A stretch of DNA of 64,000 nucleotides from a bacterium (GTDB lineage: Bacteria > Myxococcota_A > Polyangia > Nannocystales > Nannocystaceae): the NCBI GenBank assembly GCA_024742475.1, contig JANSYI010000007.1:186001-250000 (forward strand), written 5' to 3'. The notes beneath the pieces are model-generated. The model worked only from the letters and a program-made list of their open reading frames with translations, ran no database searches and was not told where the DNA came from. Position numbers and translations under genes: made by a program. The stretch's first letter is position 1, and the number at the start of each line of letters is the position of its first letter. Shown here in pieces: positions 1 to 8,647 of the stretch.

Positions 1-733
1 GGCGGCGGGCGTCGACTGGGACACGACGGGTGTGCCGGCAGGGGCGTACGTGCTCGACGGCTACACGTGGGAGCCGCCCTCGAACCTGTGGACGCCGTGC
101 CCGAGCGTCGTGAAGGTGGTCGACGATCCCGACCCCGCCGCGTCACCGCCGGCGGCGAGCATCACCACGCCCGAGGCGTTCCTCGAGGTGGGGGAGGGGG
201 TCGCGATCGAGGGCTGCGTGAGCGCAGAGCCAGGCTCGGTGCTGCACGCCTCGTGGGCGCTGCCGACCTCGGAGGTGGTGTGGGAGCCGATCGTGGAGGA
301 GGCGCCGGTGCAGGGCGAGGGGTTCTCGTTCGACTTCGTGCCGCCACAGGACCTGGTCGGCGCGGGCTTGATGATCCGGGTGACCGTGGAGGACCCCAGC
401 GGGCGCAGCTACGCGACGCACATGACCGACCGGGTGTACGTCGTGGGCGACGACGATCCGGGCCCGTGCGACGACGGGTCGGTGTTCGTGCCGGGGCCGG
501 GCTGCGGGGGCTCGTCCTCGGGCGGCGAAGAGGCGTCCACGGGCGAGGACGCGGAGCCCGGCAGCGGCTCCAGCACGGGCACCGACGACGTCGCGAACGC
601 CTCCAGCGCAGACGGAGCGGGGGATCCGGGAGGGTGCGGGTGCTCGAGCGGAGCGGACGCGGGAGCCGCGTGGATGCTGCTGCTGGGGCTCTTGGGCGTG
701 CGGCGCAGGCGATGCGTCAGAGCCCAACCCTGA
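1..733 (+). CDS. MYXO-CTERM sorted surface protein, C-terminal part
   Basis: The reading frame is already open at the first base, so the start lies outside the window. The visible 244 residues contain an extracellular, Pro- and Val-rich part that looks like a beta-sandwich. A low-complexity Gly/Ser/Thr/Asp/Glu linker follows, and the tail has a GCGCSSG motif, a short hydrophobic stretch rich in Leu, and an Arg cluster (RRRR). That Cys motif, membrane segment and basic end is the MYXO-CTERM sorting signal of myxobacteria, which is thought to anchor proteins at the cell surface after processing. The function of the N-terminal part is unknown. Its last 17 bp overlap the end of the convergent gene on the other strand. 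Confidence 0.75.
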   Translation, partial: AAGVDWDTTGVPAGAYVLDGYTWEPPSNLWTPCPSVVKVVDDPDPAASPPAASITTPEAFLEVGEGVAIEGCVSAEPGSVLHASWALPTSEVVWEPIVEEAPVQGEGFSFDFVPPQDLVGAGLMIRVTVEDPSGRSYATHMTDRVYVVGDDDPGPCDDGSVFVPGPGCGGSSSGGEEASTGEDAEPGSGSSTGTDDVANASSADGAGDPGGCGCSSGADAGAAWMLLLGLLGVRRRRCVRAQP

Positions 734-1454
734 CGCCGCGGTCCTTGCAGAAGCCGCGCAGCGCCTTGCGACGGTCGTCGCCGAGCTTGAACGAGCGCAC
801 GATCGCCTTGGCGTTCTTCTCGTCCTTGAGATGGCAGGCGGCGCGTCCGCGGAGCACCTGGGTGCGATCGGACGCCTTGGCGCGCTGGCTGCGGGTGGCG
901 AGCCGATAGGCGTCGCGGTACTCGCCCTCGTCGTAGGCGGCCTGGGCCATCGTGAACAGCTCTTCGGGGGTGGCCTCGGCCTCGGCGGCGCGGTCGGCCG
1001 ACTTCGCGGTGGGCACGACGTCGGCTGTGGCCCCGGACTCCTCGGGGGCGTCCTCCGCCGCGGCGCCCGGCGCATCGCCCCCGACGTCGGGCTCCGCGAG
1101 CATCTCGACTTCCTCTTCCTCCTCTTCGTCGGCCTCGTCGAACCCCGCGTTGGCGGTCGCGTCGAGCTCCTCGGGGTCGGGCTCGGTGGGGGGCGGGGTA
1201 TCGGCGCCATGCGTGGGTTCGCCTGAAGCGGCGCCTCCGCCCGCATCGACGGGAGCCTCGGGCTCGACATGCGGGGCAGGGTCCGGAGCCTCCGACTTCG
1301 CGGTCTGCGGTGTGTCCTTGGCGGGCCCGGGCTCGACCGTCAGCGCGGCCGCGGCTGCGGCGAGCAGGCCCGACAGGCCCCCGAGGGCGAGCACGACGGA
1401 GAAGGGCAGGGCCCGGATGCGGTCGGGAGGGGACGGTGCTGCGTCGTCGGCCAT
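717..1454 (-). CDS. membrane-anchored protein with C-terminal TPR-like region
   Basis: A 245-residue protein. I chose the ATG that gives MADDAAPSPPDR; the frame is open further upstream, but that part lacks protein-like character. One membrane helix at about residues 15-40 is followed by a long Pro/Ala/Glu/Asp-rich linker (about 45-160). A C-terminal segment of about 80 residues beginning TPEELFTMAQAAYDEGEYRDA reads as one or two TPR-type helix pairs. Similar tails occur at the ends of myxobacterial Ser/Thr kinases and secretion proteins, where they bind partners. The specific function is unknown. Confidence 0.6.
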   Translation of the reverse strand: MADDAAPSPPDRIRALPFSVVLALGGLSGLLAAAAAALTVEPGPAKDTPQTAKSEAPDPAPHVEPEAPVDAGGGAASGEPTHGADTPPPTEPDPEELDATANAGFDEADEEEEEEVEMLAEPDVGGDAPGAAAEDAPEESGATADVVPTAKSADRAAEAEATPEELFTMAQAAYDEGEYRDAYRLATRSQRAKASDRTQVLRGRAACHLKDEKNAKAIVRSFKLGDDRRKALRGFCKDRGVRVGL

Positions 1455-1595
1455 GACGTGCGCCAAGGATATCCGTACGACGAACGGGCCGGCGGGCCCA
1501 AGCTCGCCGCGGTCGTGGGGTCCGGTACGTGACGTGCGCCCGAGCTGAATTATGCGCCTCGGTGCCACTAGCATGTAAGGTTCTGAGCGCGTCTC

Positions 1596-3272
1596 GTGCT
1601 CTCACGAATCTCCATCCTCGCCTTCCTGCCTCGTTACGCGGCCATGACTGCAGTGCTGCTCCAATGCGGTTGCTACACCGGGCCCGCGAGCTCTCCGGCC
1701 GAAGATGCATCCACGGGGGCCACGGATGCGCTCGACTCCACGATGGGCCCGACCGGCGCGACGGCGGACTCGGACGTGACCGAGACCGACGCCGGCGAGA
1801 CCGGCTCCACCGGGGATCCGCCGGTAGAGTCGTCGCCTCTGTACCCGACGCGTCGGCTGACCAGTCGAGAGCTCGACGCAACGATTCGGGACGCATTCGG
1901 ACTCGACGAGACGTTCAACAGCTACTTTCTTCCGCTCGAGCCCGACCCCCCGCTGCAGGTCTTCAGCAACGAGGTCGCCGGGCTGGTCGTGGGGGCGGGC
2001 GCGCTCGAGACCCAGCTCGAGGCGATCGAGAGGTTCGCCAATCGGATCGCATGGCAAGGGTCGACATCGCCCGACGCCCTGGCCGACTGCGAGGAGCTGG
2101 AGCCGCGGGCATGCATGCGCCGCTTCATTTCAACCGTGGGCAGCCGGCTCTTCCGACGGCCGCCCGAGCACATCGACACGGACTCGTTCCTGCAGGTCTA
2201 CGACGACGTGCTCGCGCAGTCCGACGAAGACGCAGCCTACGCCGCCGTCGTCATGGCCATGGTGCTCTCGCCACGCACGCTGTACCTGCTCCCCGAGTCG
2301 CCCCAGCGGCGGGCATGGTCCGTCGCGGAGCGGCTGTCCTTCTTCTTGTGGGGGCAGGGGCCCGACGACGCGCTTCGCGAGCGCGCGGCCGACGACTCCT
2401 TGCTCGACCCCGAGGTGCTCCGCGCCGAGGCGACACGCATGCTCTCCGACGAGCGCGCGAGAGCCAACCTGGGGTTGTTCTATGTCGAGCTGCTCGACCT
2501 CACGCGCTTCGAGTTCTTCTTCAAGGGCTTCGAGTACGAGTCGGACATTGGGCTCTCGCGCAGCATGCTCCGGGAAGACTTCGTCGATACGGCGTTCGCT
2601 CTCTATACCGAGCAGGGCACACTAGAGGCGCTGTTGACGGACCCACTGACGTTCGGGGACCCGGCGATCGCGACGAACTACCCCGGTGAGTACCCGGGCG
2701 TGCTTGCGCACCCGGTATTCACGTGGACACACGCAGGAAACCGTTCGACGCATCCCGTCGAGCGGGGGGTGGCGATTCGGGAGCGGCTGCTGTGCAACGA
2801 CCTCGGCGCGCCCCCAATGGACATCTCGGCGATTCCGGACACCGTCGATGAAGGGGCGACCATGCGCGAGCGTCTTGCGATTCATCGCGAAGACGCGGCT
2901 TGCGCCGGGTGTCACGAGATCATCGACCCTCTGGGGCTTCCGTTCGAGGGATACGACTGGGTCGGGCGGGCGCGTGAACTCGAGAACGGCCTGCCAGTCG
3001 ACGTATCGGGCGCGCTCTCGGGCGCCGGCAACGACGTCGAGGTCGAGGGCGTCTTCGAGTTGGGGCTCGCGCTGTCGCAGACCGAGGCGGTGCAGCGCTG
3101 CCTGGCCCGACAGACGCTCCGCTACGCTCTGCTCCGCGAGACGGACGAAGCCGACGAACCCGTGCTCGAGGAGGTGCTGGCCGCCTTCTGGGACGAGGGG
3201 CGCCGCCTCGATGCGCTCGTCCTCGCCGTCGCAACCTCGGACGCAATCCTCCAGCCGCCGGGTGAAGAATGA
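1596..3272 (+). CDS. DUF1592/DUF1588/DUF1585-type cytochrome-like lipoprotein
   Basis: 558 residues from a GTG start. The internal ATG at 1644 would leave too little sequence before the lipobox-like LLQC, so the GTG is preferred. Regions in order: a DUF1587-like segment around YPTRRLTSRELDATIRDAFG, a DUF1595-like segment, DUF1592 (ERLSFFLWGQGPDD), DUF1588 with a CAGCH haem-binding motif followed by IIDPLGLPFEGYD, and DUF1585 at the C-terminus. This domain string is typical of planctomycete and myxobacterial secreted proteins that are almost always encoded beside a DUF1552 protein, as here (4-bp overlap). A periplasmic c-type redox role is inferred from CXXCH; the substrate is unknown. Confidence 0.82.
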   Translation: MLSRISILAFLPRYAAMTAVLLQCGCYTGPASSPAEDASTGATDALDSTMGPTGATADSDVTETDAGETGSTGDPPVESSPLYPTRRLTSRELDATIRDAFGLDETFNSYFLPLEPDPPLQVFSNEVAGLVVGAGALETQLEAIERFANRIAWQGSTSPDALADCEELEPRACMRRFISTVGSRLFRRPPEHIDTDSFLQVYDDVLAQSDEDAAYAAVVMAMVLSPRTLYLLPESPQRRAWSVAERLSFFLWGQGPDDALRERAADDSLLDPEVLRAEATRMLSDERARANLGLFYVELLDLTRFEFFFKGFEYESDIGLSRSMLREDFVDTAFALYTEQGTLEALLTDPLTFGDPAIATNYPGEYPGVLAHPVFTWTHAGNRSTHPVERGVAIRERLLCNDLGAPPMDISAIPDTVDEGATMRERLAIHREDAACAGCHEIIDPLGLPFEGYDWVGRARELENGLPVDVSGALSGAGNDVEVEGVFELGLALSQTEAVQRCLARQTLRYALLRETDEADEPVLEEVLAAFWDEGRRLDALVLAVATSDAILQPPGEE

Positions 3273-4657
3273 GCCATCTCAACGTAAGTCGCCGCCGCCT
3301 TCTGAAGCTCCTCGGATTCTCCGCCGTCGCAGCGGCCCCAGTGTTCCGCCTCGGGATCGGGAGCAGCCGGGCAGGTGGGGACGCCTCGGTCCCCACGCGG
3401 TTCGTGGGCGTCTACCATCCTGCCGGCTGGCGCGTCGTCCCGCGCACCCACTGGTACTACGAATCCAACCCCGAGGAGTCGGACGGCTTCCTGTTCCCCG
3501 GTCGGGTTCGAAACGAGTCGTATGCGCTCGCCGATGTCGCGGGAGCGTGGCCGGTGGCCTCGGAGCCCCTGCGTCCGTTGGCCGAGCACCTGGTATTCGT
3601 CGAGGGACTCGACAACCACGCGAACCGGGGCGGCAACAACCACATGATGGGCTTGACCACCATGCTGACTGGGGCGGACCCGCTGCAGAACTACAACGCC
3701 CCGGGCGGCATGTCGCTGGATTACCTGCACGCGACGACCGCCGCGACCCCGTTCAGCGTGATCCCGCTGGGTGTCGGGCCAGCCGTCCGCGGCGGCACGC
3801 TGTCCTTCAGCGGCCCGATGCAGCCAATTCCGATCGAATACGACCCGATGGCCGCGTACAGCCGCTACTTCGCGCCGTTCCTTGGCGACGACGCCGAGGC
3901 CATGGCGGAGTTGGCACGGCGCCGCGTGTTGCGAGGCAGCGTCCTCGACCATCTCGGAGACGAGCTCGACGCGATCCTCCCGGCGATCCCAACCCACGAC
4001 AGGCCGCGCTTCGATGCCCACCTCGAAGCCATCCGTGCGGCTGAGCTCCGCATCGACGCGACGATCGCTGACGACCCGAGCTGCGTCGACCCCGGCATGT
4101 TCGCGCTCAACGCAGAAGACGACGCGCTGATCCCCGAGCTCACCGATGCGATGATGCAGCTGCTCGTCGCGGCGCTTGCCTGCGACTTGGGCCGGTCGGC
4201 CTCGTTCTGCTTCGGCCGAGGGACGCTCGCGTTTTCACCGACGTTTCTCGGGCTGACCGACCACTACCACGCCTACTCGCACTACGGTTTTTCCGACGTC
4301 GCGCGCCAAGCCGAGTACGGGCAGTTGCTGGGGTGGACGGCCGAGCAGGTCGCGTCGTTGTTGACGCGCCTCGACCAGATTCCCACACCCGACGGCCGCT
4401 CGTTGTTGTTCCACAGCCTCGTGATGTGGAGTACCGACAACTCGAACGGCTGGGCGCACACGGTCGAGGACACGCCTTTCATCCTCGCGGGGCAGGCCTC
4501 CGGCGGGCTGCAGACCGGCCGCGTGGTGTCGTACGCCTCGGGGACGCATCACAACCGCCTCCTCGTCTCGGCGGCGCAGGCGCTCGGCCACGACGTCGAG
4601 ACATTCGGATCCGAGGAGTCCTCGAAGGGGGGAGCGCTCCCCGGGCTCTTCGGGTGA
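3269..4657 (+). CDS. DUF1552 domain protein with Tat signal
   Basis: 462 residues. The start ATG overlaps the stop of the preceding gene (ATGA), so translation is probably coupled. The N-terminus NVSRRRLLKLLGFSAVAAA is a twin-arginine signal, so the folded protein is probably exported by Tat. The rest matches the DUF1552 family, often annotated as tat-containing and distantly related to DUF1501 and alkaline-phosphatase-like folds. Conserved-looking stretches include the region around GLDNHANRGGNNHMMG and LVMWSTDNSNGWAH. DUF1552 and DUF1592 proteins are standard partners, but their shared reaction is not established. Confidence 0.85.
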   Translation: MSHLNVSRRRLLKLLGFSAVAAAPVFRLGIGSSRAGGDASVPTRFVGVYHPAGWRVVPRTHWYYESNPEESDGFLFPGRVRNESYALADVAGAWPVASEPLRPLAEHLVFVEGLDNHANRGGNNHMMGLTTMLTGADPLQNYNAPGGMSLDYLHATTAATPFSVIPLGVGPAVRGGTLSFSGPMQPIPIEYDPMAAYSRYFAPFLGDDAEAMAELARRRVLRGSVLDHLGDELDAILPAIPTHDRPRFDAHLEAIRAAELRIDATIADDPSCVDPGMFALNAEDDALIPELTDAMMQLLVAALACDLGRSASFCFGRGTLAFSPTFLGLTDHYHAYSHYGFSDVARQAEYGQLLGWTAEQVASLLTRLDQIPTPDGRSLLFHSLVMWSTDNSNGWAHTVEDTPFILAGQASGGLQTGRVVSYASGTHHNRLLVSAAQALGHDVETFGSEESSKGGALPGLFG

Positions 4658-4733
4658 CTCCGGCGTCGACGCACCTCAGCTCAGCAGGCACCCAGCGACC
4701 ACGTCCGGTACTGTACGTGACCCACCGCAACGC

Positions 4734-5525
4734 TCACCGGGCCTGCAGCACCAAGGTGTCGGTGACCGTGACGGGGTGGCAGCCCGCGTCATCGAGCTCG
4801 ACGAGGGTCGAGTAGACCCCGGGGAGGTAGCCCTCCTGGGACACGGTGATCTCGTGTGTCCCGCCGCCGCCGCCGAAGGACAAGGGCTGCTCGAGCGGGG
4901 CGGTCTTGCCGGGGTAGACCTCAGGCTCCGCGTCGTCGATCTGGTGCGTCACCGACCCCGGCGAGAGCGGCACGCCGCGTCCTGCTTCGTCGACGACGGT
5001 GAGGCTGACGGCCGGGACGAACCTCAGCGTGCAGCCGCGGTCCTCGAGCGTGACCATCTCCTCGACCGTGGCGGGTCCACAGCCGCCCGGCGTCATGCCG
5101 ACGTCCACCTCGACGGACGCCGGCCGGTACATCGGCGCGTCGATCTCGATCTGATAGCGGCCGGGCGCGCCGTCGAGCGCGAGGGGATGGGGCAGCATCT
5201 CTGCCTCCGTGGTGACCATCTCGAGTGGTCCATCGTCGACCGAGAACTCCACGGACCCCGAGGGCAGCGTGGCCGGCACGCCGTCCTCGTCGAACGCGAA
5301 GAGCACGACGGCGGCGGGCACCACCGGCGGACATGCGGCATCCGTCGTGCTGCCGGAGGACGCTGACGCCTCGGTGCCGTCGTCGCCTGACGACATCGAT
5401 GATCCCGTGTCTTCCGAACCCGACGTCGCTGCTCCGGTCGAGCCGGCGGCCGACTCTTCGACGCTGGGGGCACACGCTGCGAGCGTGAGGGCAACTCCAA
5501 CTGCAAGCGCGACCTGCCTTGGCAT
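4734..5525 (-). CDS. lipoprotein with two carboxypeptidase-regulatory-like repeats
   Basis: 263 residues from the ATG giving MPRQVALAVGV; an in-frame TTG lies 9 bp upstream. The signal peptide ends in a lipobox (LAACAPS). After a Ser/Gly/Thr/Asp linker come two tandem modules of about 90 residues. Each begins with a Cys-containing beta strand (CPPVVPAAVVLFAFDEDG and CTLRFVPAVSLTVVDEAGRG) and ends at a second Cys. The pattern resembles CarboxypepD_reg-like or PEGA-like beta-sandwich repeats, probably held by disulfides. The role is unknown; such proteins sit at the cell surface. Confidence 0.65.
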   Translation of the reverse strand: MPRQVALAVGVALTLAACAPSVEESAAGSTGAATSGSEDTGSSMSSGDDGTEASASSGSTTDAACPPVVPAAVVLFAFDEDGVPATLPSGSVEFSVDDGPLEMVTTEAEMLPHPLALDGAPGRYQIEIDAPMYRPASVEVDVGMTPGGCGPATVEEMVTLEDRGCTLRFVPAVSLTVVDEAGRGVPLSPGSVTHQIDDAEPEVYPGKTAPLEQPLSFGGGGGTHEITVSQEGYLPGVYSTLVELDDAGCHPVTVTDTLVLQAR

Positions 5526-5576
5526 GACACTCAAACTAGCTCGACCGACCGCGCTTCTTTATTTGACATAATATAC

Positions 5577-5604
5577 ATTATCGGAAAACTGTTTGCAGGC
5601 GCAA
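5577..5604 (-). promoter_or_regulatory. possible promoter in an AT-rich patch
   Basis: An AT-rich patch (about 5558-5610) stands out in otherwise GC-rich DNA. Read on the minus strand it offers TTGCGC and GATAAT separated by 16 bp, a plausible sigma-70-type -35/-10 pair upstream of the lipoprotein that starts at 5525. The patch also contains an ATAAT/ATTAT inverted repeat. This is motif reading only. Confidence 0.3.
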
Positions 5605-5697
5605 AATAGAGGTCGGCGAAGTGCGTTAGCCGAGGCGCGCAAGCAGCCGCTTGTTGTTCCACCAGCCGACCGGCGCTACCGAGGAGCGGACGGGCTC

Positions 5698-6462
5698 TTA
5701 GTTGCTCTGTTGTACGGCTTCGCACCTTGGACCTGGTGACTGAGACCAAGACCGGCGGGTTCTCGCCACCGTTGCGTTCATCGCGTGGCGGAAAACGTTG
5801 ACGTACAGGAACCGTCGGACCCCGGACAGGTTCGTTCCTTTCGCCTCGTAGAGCCCATCTGGGTCGTCGAAGACTCCGAGGTCCTCGGCAATTCCGTCCT
5901 TTTGGATGAAGGTCGGTCTTCCTCGCCACTCCACCGGCGGGTTCTGGAGGTCCGTCGTTGCGGCACCGTAGCCACAGAACGCCTTCGCATCGGGAAAGCG
6001 CTTCTGGAGTGCGCGCAGGTAGTCTCCATCGAGGATGAAGCCCTCGAGCGGCACCCACTCACCTTCCCAAGAGACTTCGACCCAGCTGTGAAGTATTCTC
6101 GACGGTGCAAGCGGATACAGCCAGCTCGGGATTGCTCCCTTCTGAAGAGACTTATCGATCGTGAACCCGTGGAAACGGGCGGGGGCACCAACGGAGCGAA
6201 GCAACGCAACAAGCAGGTTCCCTTTCGTGTTGCACTGCCCGTAGCCATCAGCCAGCACCGCGCTCGCGGGTAGGTCGTCTGAACTGTTGTAGCCAAAGGC
6301 GATCTCGTCTTTGACGAAGTCGTAGGTCGCTCCGATTCGTTCGTACTTCGTCAGGCTGCGCCATTTCCTGGCTTCGACCAGCTCTTCAATCGCAGGGTTG
6401 TCATAGTCGGCGGTTGGCGTCCGCGCGAGCCAGCGTGTCTCGTCTCGGTTGTTCTGTGCCAC
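5698..6462 (-). CDS. transglutaminase-like domain protein
   Basis: 254 residues from a GTG preceded by GGGAG about 13 bp upstream. The longer open frame upstream runs under the AraC gene and was rejected. The transglutaminase-like triad is visible: Cys77 in GYGQCNTKG, His125 in HSWVEV and an Asp near 145 in GFILDGDYL. The family includes cysteine proteases, amidases and crosslinkers. There is no signal peptide, so it is probably cytoplasmic. It lies 25 bp downstream of the AraC gene and is probably cotranscribed. Third-position GC is lower than in the flanking envelope genes, suggesting acquisition. The exact reaction is unknown. Confidence 0.75.
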   Translation of the reverse strand: MAQNNRDETRWLARTPTADYDNPAIEELVEARKWRSLTKYERIGATYDFVKDEIAFGYNSSDDLPASAVLADGYGQCNTKGNLLVALLRSVGAPARFHGFTIDKSLQKGAIPSWLYPLAPSRILHSWVEVSWEGEWVPLEGFILDGDYLRALQKRFPDAKAFCGYGAATTDLQNPPVEWRGRPTFIQKDGIAEDLGVFDDPDGLYEAKGTNLSGVRRFLYVNVFRHAMNATVARTRRSWSQSPGPRCEAVQQSN

Positions 6463-6487
6463 ACCATCAGCTTGACTCCCCGCCCTT

Positions 6488-7243
6488 TCAGAAGGCTTGA
6501 ACAAAGTGGCTGGCCTTGACGAGCTGCCCTGGGGGGACGCCGAAGAGCGCGACGAATTGCCGCGAGAAGTGTGCCAAGTCGGCATATCCGGCAAAGTGTG
6601 CGGCCTCAGTGAGCGACGTGCCGGTCGACGCCGCAGACATCGCAACCTGTGCACGTCGCCATACGAGGTAGGTCCTCCACGGCGAGCCGACCTCCTCAGA
6701 GAACAAGTGCAGGAAGCGACTGCGCGACAGTTGAGTGCGTCCGAGCGCACCCGCGAGCGTCGCCTCAAACCACCGGCCTGTCGTTTCGAGTGCGTCGAGC
6801 CAGCGCATTACGTCGCGGACGCGTGAGTCCGTCGTGGGTGCCGGCCCCCGCGCAAGGGAGTCCAGCAGTTCTGCACCGTGCTCGAGCGAACCATCCCAGC
6901 CTGCCGTCTCGAACTGGCCGAAGGCTCGATCTCGCAGCACCGTCTCATGGATCCGCGTCGCGAGTGCGGACGAAGAGTCCAGGAGCACAACGAGGCCGTC
7001 GTCTGCGTGGAGGGCATGCGTGATGCCCCCACTGACGACAAGGCCGCGGCCCTTGGTGCACTCACTGCCCACGTGCAACGCGGCTGCGGCCCCCTTCGCC
7101 GCGACGCAGACCTGCAGGGCTTGGTGGCGGTGCTCGCGGTTGTCGGAGATTCGGCCCCAAATCCAAACCTGGCTCTCGCGCCTCGTGATGTGGAGCGAAG
7201 CCTGACAGTTTGGCGACGGGCAAGACCACCTGGTTCCGAGCAC
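6488..7243 (-). CDS. AraC-family transcriptional regulator
   Basis: 251 residues from a GTG with a strong ribosome binding site (GGAGGG, 6 bp before the start). The C-terminal 100 residues form the two helix-turn-helix AraC domain: RSRFLHLFSEEVGSPWRTYL is followed by SLTEAAHFAGYADLAHFSRQF and a closing FGVPPGQL. The N-terminal half resembles a cupin-like sensing domain with several Cys and His residues near the start. It sits 19 bp behind the CDF metal exporter gene in the same direction, so it may respond to the same stress. The ligand is unknown. Confidence 0.85.
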   Translation of the reverse strand: MLGTRWSCPSPNCQASLHITRRESQVWIWGRISDNREHRHQALQVCVAAKGAAAALHVGSECTKGRGLVVSGGITHALHADDGLVVLLDSSSALATRIHETVLRDRAFGQFETAGWDGSLEHGAELLDSLARGPAPTTDSRVRDVMRWLDALETTGRWFEATLAGALGRTQLSRSRFLHLFSEEVGSPWRTYLVWRRAQVAMSAASTGTSLTEAAHFAGYADLAHFSRQFVALFGVPPGQLVKASHFVQAF

Positions 7244-7262
7244 GGCAGACCCTCCGTCGACC

Positions 7263-8168
7263 TCAGACTTGTCCTTCGGCCGCTTGAGCGCACGGTGCTT
7301 CCAGGCCGTGGGGCTCGGTCTGAATCGTGGAGTGCGAGATGTCGAAGCGACTCAGGATGGTCTGTCGCACGCTGGAGAGGACCTCGCCGCCATCGGCACC
7401 CTCGTCCAGACGGAGGTGAGCTGTCAGCGCCGTCTCGCTCGTGCTCATCGCCCAGATGTGCAGGTCGTGCGCCTCCACGACCCCGTCTGTGTTCTCCAAA
7501 CAGTCTTGAACCTCGGCGAGATCGAGGTGCGTCGGGACCGCATCCATGAGCATGTTGATCGAATCACGGAGAAGGCTCCAGGTCCCGACCAGGATCACGA
7601 CGGAGATCGCGAGGCTCATTGCGGGGTCGACCCAGTGCCACCCGGTGGCGAGCACGAGCAGCCCCGCGAGTACAACCCCGACCGAAACGGCGGCGTCTGC
7701 CGCCAAGTGGAGGAACGCCCCGCGGATGTTGGCGTCGCGTTTGCGACCCGCGAAGAAGAGGGCTGCGGAGAAGGTGTTGATTGCGACTCCGATCGACGCG
7801 ACGGTGGTGACCGTCCACCCGTTGATCTCCGTCGGGCTGCCGAGTCTCTGCACCGCCTCCCAGGCTACGCCTCCCACGGCGACCATGATCAGCAGCGCGT
7901 TCAGAAGCGCCGCAAGGATCGTCGATTTTCGCCAGCCGTACGTCCTGTGGCTGCTCGGCTCGATCCGAGCAAGGCGTGTCGCTCCCCACGCGAGCGCGAG
8001 CCCGAGCACATCGCCGAGGTTGTGGGCAGCGTCGGCCACGAGCGCCATCGACCCCGCAATTAGGCCGTAGACCACCTCAACGACAACAAACCCTGTGTTG
8101 AGCACCAGGCTCACAGCGAAGGCTTTGCTGTGGCTGGGCGCGTGGTCGTGCGTGTGGTCGTGTCCCAT
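7263..8168 (-). CDS. cation diffusion facilitator (CDF) metal exporter, CzcD-like
   Basis: 301 residues, starting with a His/Asp-rich cytoplasmic tail (MGHDHTHDHAPSH) that probably binds metal. Six membrane helices follow. The metal-site pattern HNLGD lies in helix 2 (VADAAHNLGDVLG) and its counterpart HLAAD in helix 5. A cytoplasmic C-terminal domain of about 90 residues carries HDLHIWAMS. CDF proteins export Zn2+, Cd2+ or Co2+ in exchange for protons. The gene diverges from the blaI-type repressor over a 53-bp region holding one operator-like palindrome, so repression by that protein is likely. Confidence 0.9.
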   Translation of the reverse strand: MGHDHTHDHAPSHSKAFAVSLVLNTGFVVVEVVYGLIAGSMALVADAAHNLGDVLGLALAWGATRLARIEPSSHRTYGWRKSTILAALLNALLIMVAVGGVAWEAVQRLGSPTEINGWTVTTVASIGVAINTFSAALFFAGRKRDANIRGAFLHLAADAAVSVGVVLAGLLVLATGWHWVDPAMSLAISVVILVGTWSLLRDSINMLMDAVPTHLDLAEVQDCLENTDGVVEAHDLHIWAMSTSETALTAHLRLDEGADGGEVLSSVRQTILSRFDISHSTIQTEPHGLEAPCAQAAEGQV

Positions 8169-8192
8169 CTCTCGTTTGGCCCTGCTAGCGAA

Positions 8193-8211
8193 CTACTATT
8201 GCCGATGGTAG
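8193..8211. promoter_or_regulatory. operator-like palindrome, site 1
   Basis: CTACTATTGCCGATGGTAG is an imperfect 19-bp palindrome between the divergent CDF and BlaI-type genes. A near copy in the other orientation lies at 9699-9717; together they give CTACTATTG-N-CGAT-R-GT. BlaI/MecI repressors bind dyads of this size, so this is the likely binding site of the neighbouring repressor, controlling both directions. Inferred from sequence and location. Confidence 0.6.
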
Positions 8212-8221
8212 CATTGGGCGC

Positions 8222-8647
8222 GTGAAGGGCATCCGGATTCGCCCCGAAAAACGGGGACTGCGTGTCGTCCTGTTCGACCTCGAGGCCGACATCATGGATC
8301 TCGTGTGGTCGGAGTCGTGGGACACCTTCAGCGTCCAAGAGGTGGTCGATGGACTCTCCGGGCAACGAGACCTTGCCTATACGACAGTGCTGACGACCGT
8401 CCGCCGCCTTTTCGACAAGGGGATCTTGGACAGAGTCCGGGATGGCAGGCGCTATCTCTATCGTTCGAAGATGAGCCGCGAGCAGTTCCATGAGCAGCTC
8501 GCGCAGGAGCTCATGCGTAGTCTCCCCGCTGCAGGTCGCGAGGCCGCACTCGCGGCCCTCGTCGATCAGGTCGCGGAGGACGACGATGAGGCACTCGATC
8601 GGCTCGAAGCGATGATCCGCGCCCGGCGTGGTGGAGAATCCCGGTGA
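8222..8647 (+). CDS. BlaI/MecI/CopY-family repressor
   Basis: 141 residues from a GTG start. The N-terminal winged helix ([28 protein letters not shown], then [19 protein letters not shown]) is the hallmark of the BlaI/MecI family, with the recognition helix around [10 protein letters not shown]. The C-terminal part is helical and should form the dimer. These repressors are normally inactivated when a membrane peptidase partner signals; the next gene encodes such a partner and overlaps it by 4 bp (GTGA). The efflux genes on both sides indicate a metal rather than a beta-lactam signal. Confidence 0.88.
   Translation: MKGIRIRPEKRGLRVVLFDLEADIMDLVWSESWDTFSVQEVVDGLSGQRDLAYTTVLTTVRRLFDKGILDRVRDGRRYLYRSKMSREQFHEQLAQELMRSLPAAGREAALAALVDQVAEDDDEALDRLEAMIRARRGGESR

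Noticed and set aside
4658..4733. Possible terminator between the converging DUF1552 and lipoprotein genes
   Set aside because: Only short, poor stems; nothing convincing.
6463..6768. N-terminal extension of the transglutaminase-like protein
   Set aside because: It is the shadow of the AraC helix-turn-helix coding region.
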